Shown here: positions 8,298 to 17,221 of the stretch, piece by piece
Layout of the letters: the number at the start of each line of letters is the position of its first letter
Numbering within the stretch: the stretch's first letter is position 1
Assembly (NCBI GenBank): GCA_016715945.1
Contig: JADJXJ010000001.1
Span: 2,232,001-2,296,000, forward strand
DNA length: 64,000 bases
Reading direction: 5' to 3'
Source: Bacteroidota bacterium
GTDB lineage: Bacteria; Bacteroidota; Bacteroidia; Bacteroidales; F082
Position numbers and translations under genes: made by a program
Notes under the pieces: generated by a model
What the model saw: only the letters and a program-made list of their open reading frames with translations
The model's database searches: none
Told to the model about the DNA's origin: nothing

Positions 8298-9905
8298 TTG
8301 TACACTTTAAGGTCAAAGCTCGACGTTGGTTCGGAAGAATTCAGGCAAAACAAGGCAGCTTATCAGGAGCTGATGGCCACCTATTACGAGCGAATGCGTC
8401 GTGTGGCTGCCGGCAGCAGTCAGTCTGCCGTGGCCCGTCATAAAGAGCGCGGAAAACTGCTGGTTCGCGAGCGCATCAACATGCTGATCGACCCGGGCAC
8501 TCCCTTTCTGGAGCTATCGCCACTGGCGGCCTTCGGCCTGTATAAGGACGAATTTCCGTCGGCAGGCATTGTCACCGGCATAGGGTTGATTCAGGGGCGC
8601 GAAGCCATGATAATTGCCAACGATGCCACCGCCAAAGGGGGCACCTACATGCAGTACACCATCAAAAAGCACCTTCGTGCCCAGGAAATTGCGATGGAGA
8701 ACAACCTGCCGTGCGTTTACATAGTCGATTCAGGCGGGGCTTTTCTGCCTGAGCAGGACACGGTTTTCCCCGACCGTGACCACTTTGGCAGGTTTTTTTA
8801 CAATCAGGCACGCATGTCGGCCATGGGCATACCTCAAATAGCCATCGTGATGGGCTCGTGCACTGCCGGGGGCGCCTATGTGCCGGCCATGAGCGACGAA
8901 ACCATTATCGTACGCAACCAGGGCACCATTTTTTTGGGTGGCCCGCCCCTGGTCAAGGCGGCCACCGGAGAGGAAGTGACCGCCGAAGAGCTTGGCGGAG
9001 CCGAAGTACACACCTCGATATCAGGTGTGGCCGACCATCTGGCCGAAAACGAACCACATGCCCTTGCCATTTGCCGGCATATTTTCGAGACCCTCGAAAA
9101 ACCCCGGAAACAGACCATCGACATCATCAGCCCCGAAGACCCTCTATACGATCCCGAAGAGCTCTATGGCATTGCTCCCATCGATTTGCGAAGGGTGGTC
9201 GATCCGCGCGAAATCATCATGCGCATGGTGGATGGCAGTCGTTTTCAGGAGTTTAAGGCCAAATATGCCACCACAGTGGTCACCGGATTTGCCTACATCA
9301 TGGGCATGCCTGTGGGCATTGTGGCCAATTTTGGGGTGCTCTTCAGCGAATCGGCGCTGAAAGTCACACACTTTATCGAGCTTTGTTCGATGCGCAACAT
9401 TCCGCTGGTTTTTTTACAAAACATCACCGGCTTTATGGTTGGCCGTGAATTCGAACGCGGGGGCATAGCCAAAGACGGAGCCAAAATGGTGCACGCCGTG
9501 TCGAATACCAATGTGCCTAAGTTTACTGTGATCTTTGGCGGAAGTTTCGGAGCTGGAAACTACGGCATGGCAGGCCGGGCATTCGGACCGAGGCTGCTGT
9601 TTATGTGGCCAAATGCCAAAATTTCAGTTATGGGAGGCGAGCAGGCCGCCAACGTGCTGGTCACCGTAAAAAAAGACCAATACCGTGAAAAGGGTCTGCA
9701 GATGCCTCCGGAAGAAGAGGAGCAGATGCGCCGCACCATACTCGAAAAATACGAAAGGGAAGGTTCGGCTTATTACAGCACCGCTAGGCTGTGGGACGAC
9801 GGCATCATCGACCCGGTACAAACCCGTCAGGTGCTGGCCATGGGCATTGCCACTTCGCTGAACAAACCTTTTGACCCACCACAATTTGGCGTTTTCAGAA
9901 TGTAA
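8298..9905 (+). CDS. liuB: acyl-CoA carboxylase carboxyltransferase (beta) subunit, methylcrotonyl-CoA carboxylase type
   Basis: A carboxyltransferase of 535 residues when read from the TTG at 8298, beginning with the family pattern [12 protein letters not shown]. The frame is open further upstream (to 8169), but that part shows no similarity to the family and overlaps probable promoter sequence, so I reject it. Key segments are [31 protein letters not shown] and the CoA/oxyanion region [15 protein letters not shown]. It transfers carboxyl from biotin to an acyl-CoA, most likely 3-methylcrotonyl-CoA, since a LiuC-type hydratase and a biotin carboxylase follow. Propionyl- or geranyl-CoA carboxylase is less likely. 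Confidence 0.88.
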   Translation: MYTLRSKLDVGSEEFRQNKAAYQELMATYYERMRRVAAGSSQSAVARHKERGKLLVRERINMLIDPGTPFLELSPLAAFGLYKDEFPSAGIVTGIGLIQGREAMIIANDATAKGGTYMQYTIKKHLRAQEIAMENNLPCVYIVDSGGAFLPEQDTVFPDRDHFGRFFYNQARMSAMGIPQIAIVMGSCTAGGAYVPAMSDETIIVRNQGTIFLGGPPLVKAATGEEVTAEELGGAEVHTSISGVADHLAENEPHALAICRHIFETLEKPRKQTIDIISPEDPLYDPEELYGIAPIDLRRVVDPREIIMRMVDGSRFQEFKAKYATTVVTGFAYIMGMPVGIVANFGVLFSESALKVTHFIELCSMRNIPLVFLQNITGFMVGREFERGGIAKDGAKMVHAVSNTNVPKFTVIFGGSFGAGNYGMAGRAFGPRLLFMWPNAKISVMGGEQAANVLVTVKKDQYREKGLQMPPEEEEQMRRTILEKYEREGSAYYSTARLWDDGIIDPVQTRQVLAMGIATSLNKPFDPPQFGVFRM

Positions 9906-9925
9906 CCTACGCAAACCGCCGCCAC

Positions 9926-10717
9926 ATGCATACCATCAAGTTATACGAAAAGGGCGCTGTTTCCACCGTATGGCTCAACCGGCCCGACAAACACAACGCC
10001 ATCAATCCGGTCATGATGAAAGAACTCACAGAGGCCTTTGATCAGCTGAGCCGGTTGGCTTCCGTTCGGGTGATCATCCTGCGAGGTCTGGGCCGGTCGT
10101 TTTGTGCAGGTGCCGACCTGGCTTATATGCAGCAAATGGCCAGCTACCGCGCTGAGGATAACGAGCGCGATGCGATGGTTCTTGCCAAACTTTTCGAACG
10201 CATCTACACCTGCCCGAAACCGGTGATAGCCCTGCTTCACGGTGCGGTGTACGGCGGTGCCAACGGTCTGGCTGCTGCCAGCGACATTGTGCTTGCCGAT
10301 ATTGACACCCGTTTTGCATTTTCCGAAGTCAAGCTGGGCATCACACCGGCTACCATCTCTCCTTATGTGATCGGACGTTGTGGCGAAGCTGCCGCGCGCG
10401 ACCTCATGCTGACCGGCAGGGTGTTCGACGCACAGGAGGCCAAAGAGTTCAGGCTTGTAAATCAGATATTTACCTCCGAGACAGTAAATCAGGTCCTCGA
10501 CATGTACACCGGCAACCTGCTGCACGCCGCACCCGGCGCCCTGGCCGAATGTAAACAACTGATCAACGACATCGCCCGCAGGAATATACCTGAAACCGAA
10601 GTATTGCCCGACACGGCCCGCCGTATTGCCCGCCAGCGGGCATCGGAGGAAGGGCAGGAAGGGCTGAAGGCATTCCTGGAAAAAAGAAACCCCAACTGGT
10701 TGATTGATATCGAATGA
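9926..10717 (+). CDS. liuC: methylglutaconyl-CoA hydratase-like crotonase
   Basis: A 263-residue enoyl-CoA hydratase-fold enzyme. The oxyanion-hole segment is RSFCAGADLAYMQQM. The usual first catalytic Glu is replaced, reading GGANGLAAASDIV, while the second survives in FSEVKLGITPATISPYVIG. That combination and the ATISPYV stretch are typical of LiuC-type methylglutaconyl-CoA hydratases in leucine breakdown, which hydrate 3-methylglutaconyl-CoA to HMG-CoA. The gene lies between the beta and alpha subunits of the carboxylase and overlaps the next start by four bases (ATGA), as in liu operons. Confidence 0.82.
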   Translation: MHTIKLYEKGAVSTVWLNRPDKHNAINPVMMKELTEAFDQLSRLASVRVIILRGLGRSFCAGADLAYMQQMASYRAEDNERDAMVLAKLFERIYTCPKPVIALLHGAVYGGANGLAAASDIVLADIDTRFAFSEVKLGITPATISPYVIGRCGEAAARDLMLTGRVFDAQEAKEFRLVNQIFTSETVNQVLDMYTGNLLHAAPGALAECKQLINDIARRNIPETEVLPDTARRIARQRASEEGQEGLKAFLEKRNPNWLIDIE

Positions 10718-12705
10718 GCAGCATTTTATTCCGTAAGGTACTGATCGCCAACCGCGGTGAGATTGCCCTCAGAATCATGCGCACACTCCGGCGCATGGGC
10801 ATTGCTTCGGTGGCTGTTTTTCACGAACTCGACCGTGAGGCTCCGTTTGTGCGCCGGGCCGACGAATCTTATCTGCTGGGCGATGGCACGCTGGCAGAAA
10901 CCTACCTCAACCTGGAAAAAATTCTCGACCTGGCTCAGACCTGTGGAGCTGATGCCATCCATCCCGGCTATGGATTCCTGTCGGAAAATCCGGCCTTTCC
11001 CGAAGCCTGCGCTGCCAGAGGGATAACGTTCATCGGTCCTGATGCACAGGCGGTCAGGTTGATGGGCAACAAAATAGAAGCGCGCAGGCTGGCCATCGAA
11101 AACGGACTGCCCGTGACCAAAGGATATACCGGGACTGCGGAAGAACTGCTTTCGAAAGCCGAACTTCTGCCGTATCCGGTGCTCGTAAAGGCTGCAGCCG
11201 GAGGCGGCGGAAAAGGTATGCGGATTGTTGTCAACCAGAGCCAGCTCGAAGATGTGCTGGTAGCCACATCGCGCGAAGCGGCAGCCTATTTTGGGGACGG
11301 AACGGTGTATGTGGAGCAATATGTTTCGGAACCGAGGCATGTGGAGATTCAAATTCTGGCAGACCACCATGGCCATGTGGTGCACCTGTTCGAAAGGGAG
11401 TGCTCTATCCAGCGGCGCTACCAGAAAATCATCGAAGAATCGCCCTCGCCCGGCCTGAATGCCCAAACACGCAAGGCCATGGGCGAAGCTGCAGTAGCCC
11501 TTTGCCGCGCCATAGGCTACCGCAATGCCGGCACCATCGAATTTCTGCTCGACAACAACCAGCAGTTCTATTTCCTCGAGATGAATACCCGGATTCAGGT
11601 GGAACACCCTGTAACAGAACTTGTTACAGGTATTGACCTGGTGGAAGAGCAATTGCATATCGCCGGCGGTAAGCCCCTGAGGTTTACGCAAAACGACCTC
11701 CGCCAGCAGGGCCATGCCATCGAATGCCGCATCTATGCCGAAGACCCTGAGCAAAATTTCATGCCATCGCCCGGCAGGATAGTGGCTTATGAAGCTCCGG
11801 CCGGAGATGGTATTCGTGTGGACAGCGCCATCGAAGGGCCGGCAAACATTTCGAGCATGTTCGATCCGATGATCAGCAAACTGATAGTTTGGGCACCCGA
11901 TCGCAAGCTGGCCATCGCAAAAACCACACACAGCCTGAAGAACTTTTTCATCGCCGGCATCAGCACAAACATTCCATTTTTGCTGACCATGCTTGGGGAG
12001 GATGATTTTCAGCAGAACAGTATCAGCACCGCCTACACCGACCGCAACCTTGCCCGTTTGGCTGAAAAAATGGCCGACGCGCGTCAGCAATCGGACATTG
12101 TACCAGCCCTGGCAGCCGGCCTATGCATTTTCCTCTTTTCGCCTGCCGATGGCAACACCCTCTGGCATCGGATTGGCTACTGGCGGTTGCTGCCCGAAAT
12201 CAGGCTGACACACAACGGCCTCACCCACAAAGCTTACCTCCTTAAACGAAACTCGCAATCGCTTGATATTGAATTGGATGGAAACAGGATGCGGATTGGG
12301 CAGATTGCCCTGGATGCAGATGCGGTGAGCTTCGAAATACAGGACCGGCACTACCGCTGTCCTTATTTTCGTCAGGAGCAGAATTCCGTTTTGATCCAAT
12401 GCGAGGGTTGGCAACACGAGCTTGTCTTTGCTGACATGCTGCCCCCGTCGGTTGATCATGGAGCTGAACTGGAGACATCTGGAGGGCAAGGTTACGTTTC
12501 GCCCATGCCTGGTAAGGTGATAAGCATCAACGTGAAGGAAGGTGAGACGGTGAACCGCGGCACCGTGATGATTGTTATAGAAGCCATGAAGATGGAAAAC
12601 AATATTGTGTCCACAGGCCCGGCCACTGTTAAGAAAATCTTCGTGAAAGTTGGTGATATGGTTGATACCAAAACACAACTTGTTGATATTGAAGAAACAA
12701 CATAA
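10714..12705 (+). CDS. liuD: biotin carboxylase / biotin carrier (alpha) subunit, methylcrotonyl-CoA carboxylase type
   Basis: A 663-residue fusion of three parts: an N-terminal biotin carboxylase (KVLIANRGEIALRI at the start, ATP-grasp glycine loop AAAGGGGKGMRIV, EMNTRIQVEHPVTE), a linking BT-like domain, and a C-terminal biotinyl domain with the acceptor Lys626 in EAMKM. It carboxylates its own biotin using ATP and bicarbonate and hands the carboxyl group to the beta subunit encoded two genes upstream. Start ATG overlaps the stop of the hydratase gene. Length fits MccA/LiuD (about 660) rather than stand-alone AccC. Confidence 0.92.
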   Translation: MSSILFRKVLIANRGEIALRIMRTLRRMGIASVAVFHELDREAPFVRRADESYLLGDGTLAETYLNLEKILDLAQTCGADAIHPGYGFLSENPAFPEACAARGITFIGPDAQAVRLMGNKIEARRLAIENGLPVTKGYTGTAEELLSKAELLPYPVLVKAAAGGGGKGMRIVVNQSQLEDVLVATSREAAAYFGDGTVYVEQYVSEPRHVEIQILADHHGHVVHLFERECSIQRRYQKIIEESPSPGLNAQTRKAMGEAAVALCRAIGYRNAGTIEFLLDNNQQFYFLEMNTRIQVEHPVTELVTGIDLVEEQLHIAGGKPLRFTQNDLRQQGHAIECRIYAEDPEQNFMPSPGRIVAYEAPAGDGIRVDSAIEGPANISSMFDPMISKLIVWAPDRKLAIAKTTHSLKNFFIAGISTNIPFLLTMLGEDDFQQNSISTAYTDRNLARLAEKMADARQQSDIVPALAAGLCIFLFSPADGNTLWHRIGYWRLLPEIRLTHNGLTHKAYLLKRNSQSLDIELDGNRMRIGQIALDADAVSFEIQDRHYRCPYFRQEQNSVLIQCEGWQHELVFADMLPPSVDHGAELETSGGQGYVSPMPGKVISINVKEGETVNRGTVMIVIEAMKMENNIVSTGPATVKKIFVKVGDMVDTKTQLVDIEETT

Positions 12706-12717
12706 TCCCTTTGTGCA

Positions 12718-13866
12718 ATGAATTTTGATCTTAGCGAAGAACATCAGCTGATCAGGCAAACGGTACGCGACTTTGCCGAGCGCGAGATACGTCCGGTGGC
12801 ACAGGAACTTGACGAGAAAGAGCAGTTTTCTGTTGAGCTTACCCGCCGCATGGGCGAGCTGGGCTTGTTTGGCATGAACCTGCCTCCGGAATATGGCGGG
12901 CAGGGGCTGGATACGCTATCCTATATCATTGCAGTTGAGGAACTTGCACGTGTTGATGGATCTCAGGCAGCAACCCTTGCCGCCCACAACTCGCTGGGAA
13001 TCGGACCATTGTATTACTATGGTACCGAAGTACAAAAACAGAAATATCTTCCGCAATTGTGCACCGGACAAGCCCTGTGGAGCTTCGGGCTTACCGAACC
13101 CGAAGCCGGAAGCGACTCGCGCGGATCGAAGACCACCGCTGTGCTTGATGGCGACACCTGGGTGATCAACGGATCGAAGATATTTATCACCAACGGTTCG
13201 TCGGAAATCAATATCGGATGCACCGTGCAGGCAGTTTCGGGTGTGGATGCGCAGGGCAAAAAGATCTTCTCTACCATCCTGGTCGAAAAAGACACACCGG
13301 GATTCACCCGCCAGACCATGCACAATAAGATGATGTGGCGGGCAAGCGACACATCGCAGCTTTTTTTCGACAACGTCAGGGTGCCCAAAGAAAACCTGCT
13401 GGGCGAAATAGGCCAGGGTTCGAAAATCATGCTGGCAACCCTCGATGCCGGGCGACTCAGCATTGCAGCCATGGGATTGGGTGCAGCCCAGGGTGCTTAC
13501 GAGATGGCACTCGCCTATGCCAAAGAGCGCAAACAGTTTGGCCAGCCCATATCACGTTTTCAGGCCATTGCATTCAAGCTGGCCGATATGGCATTGAAAA
13601 TTGAACTCGCACGCAACCTGCTTTACAAAGCCTGCTGGCTGAAAGACCAGGGCCGCCCCTTTGGAATGGAGGCGGCCATGGCCAAGCTGTATTGCAGCGA
13701 AATAGCCAAAGAAGTGACCGATGAAGCCATCCAGATTCATGGCGGCTATGGACTGATGAAAGACTACCAGGTGGAGCGTTTCTACCGCGACCAACGCCTG
13801 CTTCAGATTGGCGAAGGCACATCTGAAATACAGCGCCTGGTCATCTCGCGCCACATCGGCTGCTAA
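12718..13866 (+). CDS. acyl-CoA dehydrogenase, short/branched-chain type
   Basis: A 382-residue FAD acyl-CoA dehydrogenase. Visible signatures: FGLTEPEAGSDSRG (flavin/substrate), ALAYAKERKQFGQPISRFQ, QIHGGYGLMKDYQVERFYRD, and the catalytic base Glu366 in IGEGTSEIQR. It starts 12 bases after liuD and is presumably in the same operon. Its position suggests isovaleryl-CoA dehydrogenase (liuA), but that enzyme uses a Glu in an LDLER context, which here reads LDAGR (Gly245), and has Ala at the canonical site. The catalytic residues therefore look like butyryl- or 2-methylbutyryl-type enzymes. The substrate is unresolved. Confidence 0.9.
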   Translation: MNFDLSEEHQLIRQTVRDFAEREIRPVAQELDEKEQFSVELTRRMGELGLFGMNLPPEYGGQGLDTLSYIIAVEELARVDGSQAATLAAHNSLGIGPLYYYGTEVQKQKYLPQLCTGQALWSFGLTEPEAGSDSRGSKTTAVLDGDTWVINGSKIFITNGSSEINIGCTVQAVSGVDAQGKKIFSTILVEKDTPGFTRQTMHNKMMWRASDTSQLFFDNVRVPKENLLGEIGQGSKIMLATLDAGRLSIAAMGLGAAQGAYEMALAYAKERKQFGQPISRFQAIAFKLADMALKIELARNLLYKACWLKDQGRPFGMEAAMAKLYCSEIAKEVTDEAIQIHGGYGLMKDYQVERFYRDQRLLQIGEGTSEIQRLVISRHIGC

Positions 13867-13890
13867 CCAATTGATTTAAAGCATTTTTGC

Positions 13891-14256
13891 TTAGTGGGGT
13901 TCATTACCCTTCTGGCAACAGGCAGGCAGGCGATCGTGCGCCTTCTTGTCGGCCGGCATCTCATCGGCATCATAGCCGATCTTTGTGATGGCTTTCTTCA
14001 AACCTTCCTTGCTGTTGCGCCCTTTGCGGTACTCGATCGTGATGATCTTGGTTTCATTGTCCAGGCTTACAGCACGTACCCCCCTTTCAAGAGCCAGATT
14101 TTTTTCGAGCCGCTCCTTGCACATCCCACAAACCGCGGAGGTCTGGATGCTTACTGTTTCAAATTTTGATTCCTTTTGAGCAGCCTGCTGGGCACTGAGC
14201 GGTAAATGCAATGCTGCAAGACAAACCAAGGCAATTGCCAAAACTTTGATTTTCAT
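13891..14256 (-). CDS. exported heavy-metal-associated (HMA) domain protein
   Basis: A 121-residue protein with a cleavable signal peptide (residues 1-22, LPLSAQ) and one HMA ferredoxin-like domain. The metal-binding pair is Cys43 and Cys46 in AVCGMC, followed by typical HMA features (LDNETKIITIEY, LKKAITKIGYDAD). The C-terminus adds a second Cys pair in PACCQKG. It should bind a soft metal such as Cu(I) in the periplasm. It is the last gene of a minus-strand unit with a TonB receptor and a Cys-rich membrane protein, which suggests transfer of a metal across the envelope. Confidence 0.85.
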   Translation of the reverse strand: MKIKVLAIALVCLAALHLPLSAQQAAQKESKFETVSIQTSAVCGMCKERLEKNLALERGVRAVSLDNETKIITIEYRKGRNSKEGLKKAITKIGYDADEMPADKKAHDRLPACCQKGNEPH

Positions 14257-14281
14257 TGTTTTATGTTTTTAATGTGATTTT

Positions 14282-16510
14282 TTATTCCAAAGTATATCTC
14301 AAACCTGCGTAGATTTTTGTTCCCATGAGCGGTCCCCAGATGACTGAGGCATCAAAGGCCGGGTCGAAGGGGTCGGAAGACGAGAGGATCGGATGATGCT
14401 GTTTGTAGTTGGTAAGGTTTTCGCCACCCAGATAGAAGCTCCACTTCCGGAAATTGCGCGTAAGCTGGCTGTTTGCGGTGAAGAATACCGGCGAGCGGGG
14501 ATTTCCAAGGTCAGGATCAGGTTGAACAGCCCAGCGCGGCAAAACCGAGGGACCATTCAGCAATCCTGTGAGGTCGAACTGCCAGCGCGCATTGGGTTTA
14601 TAGGAAAAACTCAACAGTCCCTTGTATTTGCTCAACAGAGGTTTTTCCTGCAGTCCCGACAGGTACTCCACCTTAACGTCGTTTAGGCGGAAAGCTGCTG
14701 TGGCATTGAGGGTGGGCAAAATATCGTAGTTAGCCTCAAGCTGAAAGCTGTTCGAGAACGAACGGCCATCGAGCTGATACACCTGCACCTTGTCGGAAGC
14801 GCTGAGCCTGTCCACCACAAGCTGGTTGACAAAGCTGGTGCGGTATGCATCCAGGTTGATCACCATTTCGCGGCCTGCAATGTGCACATACTGGCTGATG
14901 TTGAAGCCAAAGTTCCAGGCTTGTTCAAGCATACCGGATTGCTCAGGGGTCATGCCGATGAAGACAAAAGGTTTGTACGAAGCCATCAGCGAAAGGTTTT
15001 CGGCCAGCAGCCTCGGGCGGCGATAGCCTTTACCGGCCGAGAGGCGAAGGATGGTATGTTCGCTTGCATTGTAACGCAGGTGAAGTCGGGGGGTTACAAA
15101 AATTCCATGCGCAGCCTCATGGTCGGCCCGTATGCCTGCGATGAGATTGAGCCGCGCCCCGTCGCTGTAGGTATATTGATAGAAAACACCTGGTGTGATA
15201 TGGCGTTGGTTCTCTGATCCGGCTTCGCTGCTTCCGCTAAGTTGATCGTACATGAGGCTAAAACCGGTGGTGTAGTTGTGGCGGGTGTCGCGAATGAACG
15301 ATTGGAAGAGTGCATTGAGGTAATACGATTTTTCCTCGGCATGGTAGAAGCGTGGACCAAAGTCGGCATGCAGGCGGTGCCAGGTGAGCTGCTGCTGTAT
15401 GCCAAGGCTTGTGGAGGGCCGGTGAAAAATGAATCCGGTTTTCAGGAAACTCTCCAGACGGTCGTTATTGATGCCAATGCCATAAATTCCGGGTTGAACC
15501 GTGGCGGGCATGCTGTGATTAAAGGCTTCCTGACCTCCTTTTCTGGTTTCTGAGATGGCACGCACGCCAAACTGAAATTCAAAATGTTCGGCACGATAAT
15601 CCCATCGGTTGAACAGGTTAATCTGCGTGTAAAGAGGCTCATCCAGAAAACCGTCGTGGTTGCCATCGTGGCTGCGTCCGTTGTGGCTCAGGTGTCCGAG
15701 CATCATGGTGCTGAGCCTGTCGGTAACCTTAAACTTAAAGTTGGTGTTTAATTCGGAGCGTCCCGTGTGGTCCTGAAACAGGTTGAGGAAAAAACGCTCG
15801 CTATCGTGGGGCTTTTTGTATTCCACATTAATCTGCCCGGTGATGCTCTCGAATCCGTTGAGCACCGAGGAGGTACCTTTCGATACCTGAATGCTCTCCA
15901 TCCAGCTTCCGGGAACGTAGAGCAGTCCGAAACTGCTGGCAAGACCCCGCATGCCGGGCACGTTTTCGCTCATCATCTGGGTGTAGATGCCAGCCAGCCC
16001 GAGCATCTCGATCTGTTTGGCCCCGGTCACGGCGTCGGAGTAGTTGACATTGACACTGGCGCTTGTTTCGAAACTCTCGGAAAGATTGCAGCAAGCTGCC
16101 CGCTGCAATTCACCACTGGTTATTTTGACGGTGTTGGTGGTGCTCATACGCGAAACAAATTGGGTCTGTGCCCGGCCGGTAACTTCTACCTCGCTCAGCT
16201 CGAGCGCATTGCGCATGATATGTTTGACCCGATCACCCGCTTTTACCTTCAACGTATCGTTAGTGTAACCTACAAAGCTAAAAACCAGATGCTGTGCACG
16301 GGGTATGGGTTTAATGCTAAAAAAACCCTTTGAATCAGTTATGGTACCCGTTTGCGAACCAGCCCAATACACATTCACCCCGGGCAGAGGCAGAGTATCA
16401 TTGGCCGATACTTCCAGCACATACCCTTTAACCTCCTGCGCAATGACCAAGGTGGGAAACATTGCGCACGTCAATAAAATAAATATTGATAAATTTCTGA
16501 ATTTAAACAT
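14282..16510 (-). CDS. TonB-dependent receptor, putative metal receptor
   Basis: A 742-residue outer-membrane receptor. A signal peptide (1-24) is followed by a carboxypeptidase-regulatory-like domain (about 26-100), a plug domain (about 105-235, with MRGLASSFGLLYVPGSWMES and VLNGFESITGQINVEYKKP) and a 22-strand-type barrel ending in an aromatic-rich terminal strand (YAGLRYTLE). A Cys140-Cys141 dyad lies in the plug (QRAACCNLSESF). No SusD partner is present, so it is not a polysaccharide receptor. The HMA gene 25 bases downstream and the Cys-rich gene upstream suggest a copper-like or other thiophilic metal complex as substrate. The metal is inferred. Confidence 0.85.
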   Translation of the reverse strand: MFKFRNLSIFILLTCAMFPTLVIAQEVKGYVLEVSANDTLPLPGVNVYWAGSQTGTITDSKGFFSIKPIPRAQHLVFSFVGYTNDTLKVKAGDRVKHIMRNALELSEVEVTGRAQTQFVSRMSTTNTVKITSGELQRAACCNLSESFETSASVNVNYSDAVTGAKQIEMLGLAGIYTQMMSENVPGMRGLASSFGLLYVPGSWMESIQVSKGTSSVLNGFESITGQINVEYKKPHDSERFFLNLFQDHTGRSELNTNFKFKVTDRLSTMMLGHLSHNGRSHDGNHDGFLDEPLYTQINLFNRWDYRAEHFEFQFGVRAISETRKGGQEAFNHSMPATVQPGIYGIGINNDRLESFLKTGFIFHRPSTSLGIQQQLTWHRLHADFGPRFYHAEEKSYYLNALFQSFIRDTRHNYTTGFSLMYDQLSGSSEAGSENQRHITPGVFYQYTYSDGARLNLIAGIRADHEAAHGIFVTPRLHLRYNASEHTILRLSAGKGYRRPRLLAENLSLMASYKPFVFIGMTPEQSGMLEQAWNFGFNISQYVHIAGREMVINLDAYRTSFVNQLVVDRLSASDKVQVYQLDGRSFSNSFQLEANYDILPTLNATAAFRLNDVKVEYLSGLQEKPLLSKYKGLLSFSYKPNARWQFDLTGLLNGPSVLPRWAVQPDPDLGNPRSPVFFTANSQLTRNFRKWSFYLGGENLTNYKQHHPILSSSDPFDPAFDASVIWGPLMGTKIYAGLRYTLE

Positions 16511-16564
16511 ATTAACCCTGATTTAATGAGAAACAATAAACCTTTCACTCACTGGGAGCGCGGT

Positions 16565-17065
16565 TCAGGCTAAGTCAGGGTCGAGACGAAGTTGATGATA
16601 AAAAAGAAACTTTTGCACAACACCCACCAAAGGTGGCCCTCCTGGTGGGCTTGCATCTTTGGTTTGAACATCCGCGTTGCTGAATAGCTCTATCGCATTA
16701 TGCTTCCATGAAACAAATTGCAGGACGTTGATCTGCAGCTGCTTGTGCTGAACCAAACCCTCATCCGGTGCCAGGCGTATCGTCTTATCCACGCAGCAGA
16801 CTGCCTTGAGTGTAGTCAAACCATCTTCCGGAGGTGCCAACGGAGCGTAGCACTTGCTTTCGGGGCCGCAGCTTTCGTGCTGATCAATCTGGCAGCAAGC
16901 CTCTCCAACTTCATGCTGACAGGAAGCTTTTAGAAACGAAATGCCAAAAGTGCGCTCATTACTGGTATAACAAATGTGTGCGCTCATGCCAACAACAGTG
17001 TAGGTTGCCATAGTGATGGCAGCTACGAAAACCATAAGTGTTCTGTTGCGGCGAAAAATATCCAT
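16565..17065 (-). CDS. Cys-rich membrane-anchored protein, HYC_CC_PP-like
   Basis: A 166-residue protein with an N-terminal basic patch (RRNR) and one hydrophobic segment (about 11-27), then a Cys/His-rich ectodomain: His30 and Cys32 in AHICY, CQHEVGEACCQ, ESCGPESKCY, VCC. Near the C-terminus is a PPGGPP turn. The order HxC, CC, PP resembles the Bacteroidota family named HYC_CC_PP, small envelope proteins that I recall near heavy-metal genes; this is recalled, not searched. It heads the unit containing the TonB receptor and HMA protein. The promoter's -7 box ends only five bases before this ATG, so translation may start at Met11 (17035) or from a nearly leaderless transcript. Confidence 0.65.
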   Translation of the reverse strand: MDIFRRNRTLMVFVAAITMATYTVVGMSAHICYTSNERTFGISFLKASCQHEVGEACCQIDQHESCGPESKCYAPLAPPEDGLTTLKAVCCVDKTIRLAPDEGLVQHKQLQINVLQFVSWKHNAIELFSNADVQTKDASPPGGPPLVGVVQKFLFYHQLRLDPDLA

Positions 17066-17069
17066 GGTG

Positions 17070-17099
17070 CAAAAATATCATTTCACATAATATAGACAA
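17070..17099 (-). promoter_or_regulatory. promoter of the putative metal module
   Basis: On the minus strand TTG (17099-17097), 19 bases, then TATTTTTG (17077-17070), a full match to the Bacteroidota consensus. The predicted transcription start falls at or next to the annotated ATG at 17065. Confidence 0.7.
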
Positions 17100-17172
17100 C
17101 TACCTTTCTGGCAATGCTCACAAGAGCCAAACAAACGGTTGAAAACTCTTGTTCATGCATCAGCGTAATCGA

Positions 17173-17202
17173 TTGCGCCGGAGGCAAAAAAGCTTATTTT
17201 TG
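17173..17202 (+). promoter_or_regulatory. promoter of the crotonase-dehydrogenase-thiolase operon
   Basis: TTG at 17173-17175, 19 bases, then TATTTTTG at 17195-17202. The start site would be near 17209, 13 bases before the ATG at 17222, which excludes the longer in-frame start upstream. Confidence 0.7.
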
Positions 17203-17221
17203 GGCAATCAAACTCATTTTT

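Noticed and set aside
10726..12090. A 454-residue open frame antisense to the biotin carboxylase gene
   Set aside because: It follows the codon pattern of the real gene, lacks any family motif and overlaps it fully.
12718..13866. Naming the dehydrogenase liuA (isovaleryl-CoA dehydrogenase) from operon position
   Set aside because: The expected Glu is absent (LDAGR) and the canonical short-chain Glu is present.
16511..16564. Cobalamin riboswitch before the TonB receptor
   Set aside because: Only 54 bases separate it from the upstream gene, too short for a B12 riboswitch, and no B12 box is visible.
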